This document shows positions 62,629-64,000 of a DNA stretch of 64,000 nt, piece after piece. A program made the translations under genes and the position numbers. Origin of the DNA: Sphingomonas taxi (GTDB lineage: Bacteria > Pseudomonadota > Alphaproteobacteria > Sphingomonadales > Sphingomonadaceae). Where the stretch lies: contig QFMX01000003.1 of the NCBI GenBank assembly GCA_003240625.1, forward strand, positions 264,978-328,977, in the 5' to 3' direction. The notes beneath the pieces are model-generated. The model saw only the letters and a list, made by a program, of their open reading frames with translations. It did no database searches and was not told the DNA's origin. Each line of letters opens with the position of its first letter. Within the stretch, counting starts at the first letter, position 1.

Positions 62629-62983
62629 CGGGTAACATATTGCCTATCGTACTCATGCCTACGGCTCGTGGGCTGACGCTCCGTTGCGAACTCCGCGTGA
62701 GTTCGATCGTTTGCGAACCGGTTATCCCCAGGCAAACCGATAAGCTGTTCAGACCGTCCCCGTTCCGATCGAGGAAGATTAGTTAGACCGCGGACGCACA
62801 CTTGGCGGCACGACGACCCACTTCCGACCACACAGAGACCGCCAGGCGCCGCCCGAAACCGACAGCTCGTTCAGCATCATCGACGGCTGATCAACCACAT
62901 TTCCAAACCGCCGGTTTACTGCGCCTGCGTACACTCGAATGACCGATCTGGGCTAATGAAGATGATCGATGGGTCACTCGCCA
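62629..62983. other. 355-base gap before the recombinase
   Basis: No supportable gene. A short segment near 62808-62875 (GACCCACTTCCGACC through CAGCTCGTTCAG) has the spacing and some of the bases of the 60-bp repeat family and may be a very diverged copy; I do not count it. The recombinase promoter is presumably near its 3' end. Confidence 0.4.
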
Positions 62984-63601
62984 ATGGACCCCGCCTTTCA
63001 CGAACTTCGGCCTTGGAACGAAGGCCGGCTGATTGGTGCGAAGCGGGCGCTGAAACAGCAACAGGTCTGGGCCATTCGCTTCTGGCTGGACCAGCAGAGG
63101 CGATTGCGCGACCGAGCGCCGTTCGACTTCGCCATCGACAGCAAGCTCCGCGGCTGTGACGTGGTCAGGGTGCGGATCGGCGATGTAGTTTCCGGCGGGC
63201 GCGTCCGTGACCACGCCGTCGTGGTTCAGCAGAAAACCAAACGACCGGTTCAGTTCGAGATAATGGACACGGCGCGAAAGACGATGCGGGCGTGGTTGGA
63301 GCGACGTGGAGAGACGCTGAACGACTTCGTTTTCCTGAGCCGCAACGACTACATGGACCACATGAGCACGCGGCAATATGCCCGCCTCGTGCGCGAGTGG
63401 GTGGTCGGCATCGGCCTTCCGGCGCAGGATTATGGGACGCACTCGCTACGGCGCACGAAAGCATCGATCATCTACAGGGCGACTGGCAACCTCCGCGCCG
63501 TTCAGATCCTTCTCGGCCATGCCAAGATCGACAGCACGGTGCGCTACTTGGGCGTTGACGTGGAGGACGCTTTGGAATTGGCCGAACGCACCGAGGTCTG
63601 A
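62984..63601 (+). CDS. Tyrosine recombinase/integrase, short form (205 aa)
   Basis: The product starts MDPAFHELRPWNEGRLIGAK and has only a short N-terminal part before the catalytic domain. Catalytic residues appear in the first Arg region (KLRGCDVVRVRIGDV), GTHSLRRTKAS (His and second Arg), LGHAKIDST and the nucleophile Tyr in TVRYLGVD. Such 200-residue integrases without a full core-binding domain are frequent in sphingomonads and plasmids, usually as lone genes. It is monocistronic, with copy G of the 60-bp repeat directly after its stop. An ATG 15 bases upstream is an alternative start. It could serve as a source of rearrangement for the neighbouring repeats, but no site is evident. Confidence 0.87.
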   Translation: MDPAFHELRPWNEGRLIGAKRALKQQQVWAIRFWLDQQRRLRDRAPFDFAIDSKLRGCDVVRVRIGDVVSGGRVRDHAVVVQQKTKRPVQFEIMDTARKTMRAWLERRGETLNDFVFLSRNDYMDHMSTRQYARLVREWVVGIGLPAQDYGTHSLRRTKASIIYRATGNLRAVQILLGHAKIDSTVRYLGVDVEDALELAERTEV

Positions 63602-63604
63602 GCG

Positions 63605-63664
63605 GACCCACAAGTGGACGTTCAGGCCGCCCTGCTCGCTTCCCAGCTTCGGTCGTTCATTCAT
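63605..63664 (-). repeat. 60-bp interspersed repeat, copy G
   Basis: The minus strand reads ATGAATGAACGACCGAAGCT near one end and GTCCACTTGTGGGTC at the other. The copy lies four bases after the recombinase stop. This is the copy closest to consensus. Confidence 0.78.
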
Positions 63665-63898
63665 GTAAACTGATCCGCTCGCTGGAAGCGACGTGTCGAG
63701 GACGCGGATCGGAGAAAAGTGGGACTTTACTGCCATCCCTGCCGCAGGCGTGAAACGGCACCGGGCACGATCCCAGAAAGGATGCCGCCCTGCTGGCGCG
63801 GATGATGATCGAAAACCCCAAGCTGGTCAGCGTGTCTGGATCCTTGAGGCGAAGGATCTAAAGCTTTGCCGAACGCTCAGCGAGGCGGCTCGACGTCT

Positions 63899-64000
63899 GT
63901 CTGAACCGCCCCGGGTTTGCCGGAGGCCGTTGGATGTGAGTCACGCCGCCATATCGATGATGTCCGCGGCAGCATAGTATTGCTCTTCGGCTTCGGCGGG
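63899..64000 (-). mobile_element. End of an IS3-type element, cut by the window edge
   Basis: A minus-strand frame enters from the right edge and ends at 63941 with EEQYYAAADIIDMAA, which resembles the C-terminus of IS3-family OrfB transposases. Just outside its stop, CTGAACCGCCCCGGGTTTG and CCGGAGG (63901-63926) look like the terminal inverted repeat of such an element. Both assignments are from memory of typical IS3 ends and need the neighbouring sequence to confirm. Confidence 0.45.

Noticed and set aside
62808..62880. Eighth copy of the 60-bp repeat
   Set aside because: Only scattered bases agree and the length is not 60, so I do not count it.
1..64000. CRISPR array
   Set aside because: No series of short direct repeats with regular unique spacers was found; the 60-bp repeats are kilobases apart.

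Overview
The window looks like an accessory-rich stretch of a high-GC alphaproteobacterial chromosome, most likely Sphingomonas or a close relative. The reasons are the dense, tightly overlapping GC-rich genes, three large TonB-dependent receptors (one of the Xanthomonas/Caulobacter type), many exported peptidases and sugar enzymes, and a short tyrosine recombinase of a kind common in sphingomonads. This is inferred from protein reading alone; no rRNA or tRNA gene was seen.

Layout. 0-12.9 kb: the 3' end of a GH2 beta-galactosidase; a unit of M14 carboxypeptidase, siderophore-type TonB receptor and a divergent ABC-2 exporter (ATPase plus two DUF3526-like permeases); an MscS channel; an endonuclease/exonuclease/phosphatase lipoprotein; a remnant of a molybdenum hydroxylase; an MFS exporter. 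13-22.2 kb: small unknown genes, a GH130 enzyme, a periplasmic methyltransferase-like protein, a three-gene set ending in a barstar-like inhibitor, an M20 peptidase and a TonB receptor. 23-32.6 kb: a MacAB-like export operon (adaptor, ATPase, a 38-residue membrane microprotein, two FtsX-type permeases) with a divergent two-component system whose AAA+ regulator has lost the sigma-54 contact loop. 32.6-39.7 kb: a sulfide/persulfide and thiol cluster (DsbA, Lgt-TlpA fusion, TauE, rhodanese-like/SQR fusion, two YeeE halves, persulfide dioxygenase, peroxiredoxin, ArsR regulator). It shows decay: the SQR gene is frameshifted, a second peroxiredoxin is a stub, and the regulator lacks the usual sensor cysteines. 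40-43.5 kb: an isomerase-like TIM-barrel gene, then an IS91-type element in which both genes carry a single-base deletion.

43.5-53 kb is a visibly AT-richer island of small orphan genes. Two look like YezG-type immunity proteins and one like DUF6966; there are two decayed genes and several unknowns. The genes are separated by two interspersed repeat families. The better one is exactly 60 bp in at least six of seven copies, always in the same orientation and always between genes. An IS1182-like transposase remnant marks the right side. 51-62.6 kb returns to ordinary metabolism: monooxygenase/carotenoid oxygenase pair, dicarboxylate-type symporter, PaiB-like protein, HSL-type hydrolase, an AraC regulator without a recognisable start codon, a TonB receptor, and a divergent S9 oligopeptidase plus acetylpolyamine amidohydrolase pair. 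The window ends with a tyrosine recombinase, a last 60-bp repeat, and what looks like the end of an IS3-type element.

The observations I rate highest are the 60-bp repeat family and the orphan immunity island it punctuates, the GAFTGA-less regulator with its candidate operator and microprotein-containing export operon, and the eroding sulfide cluster.
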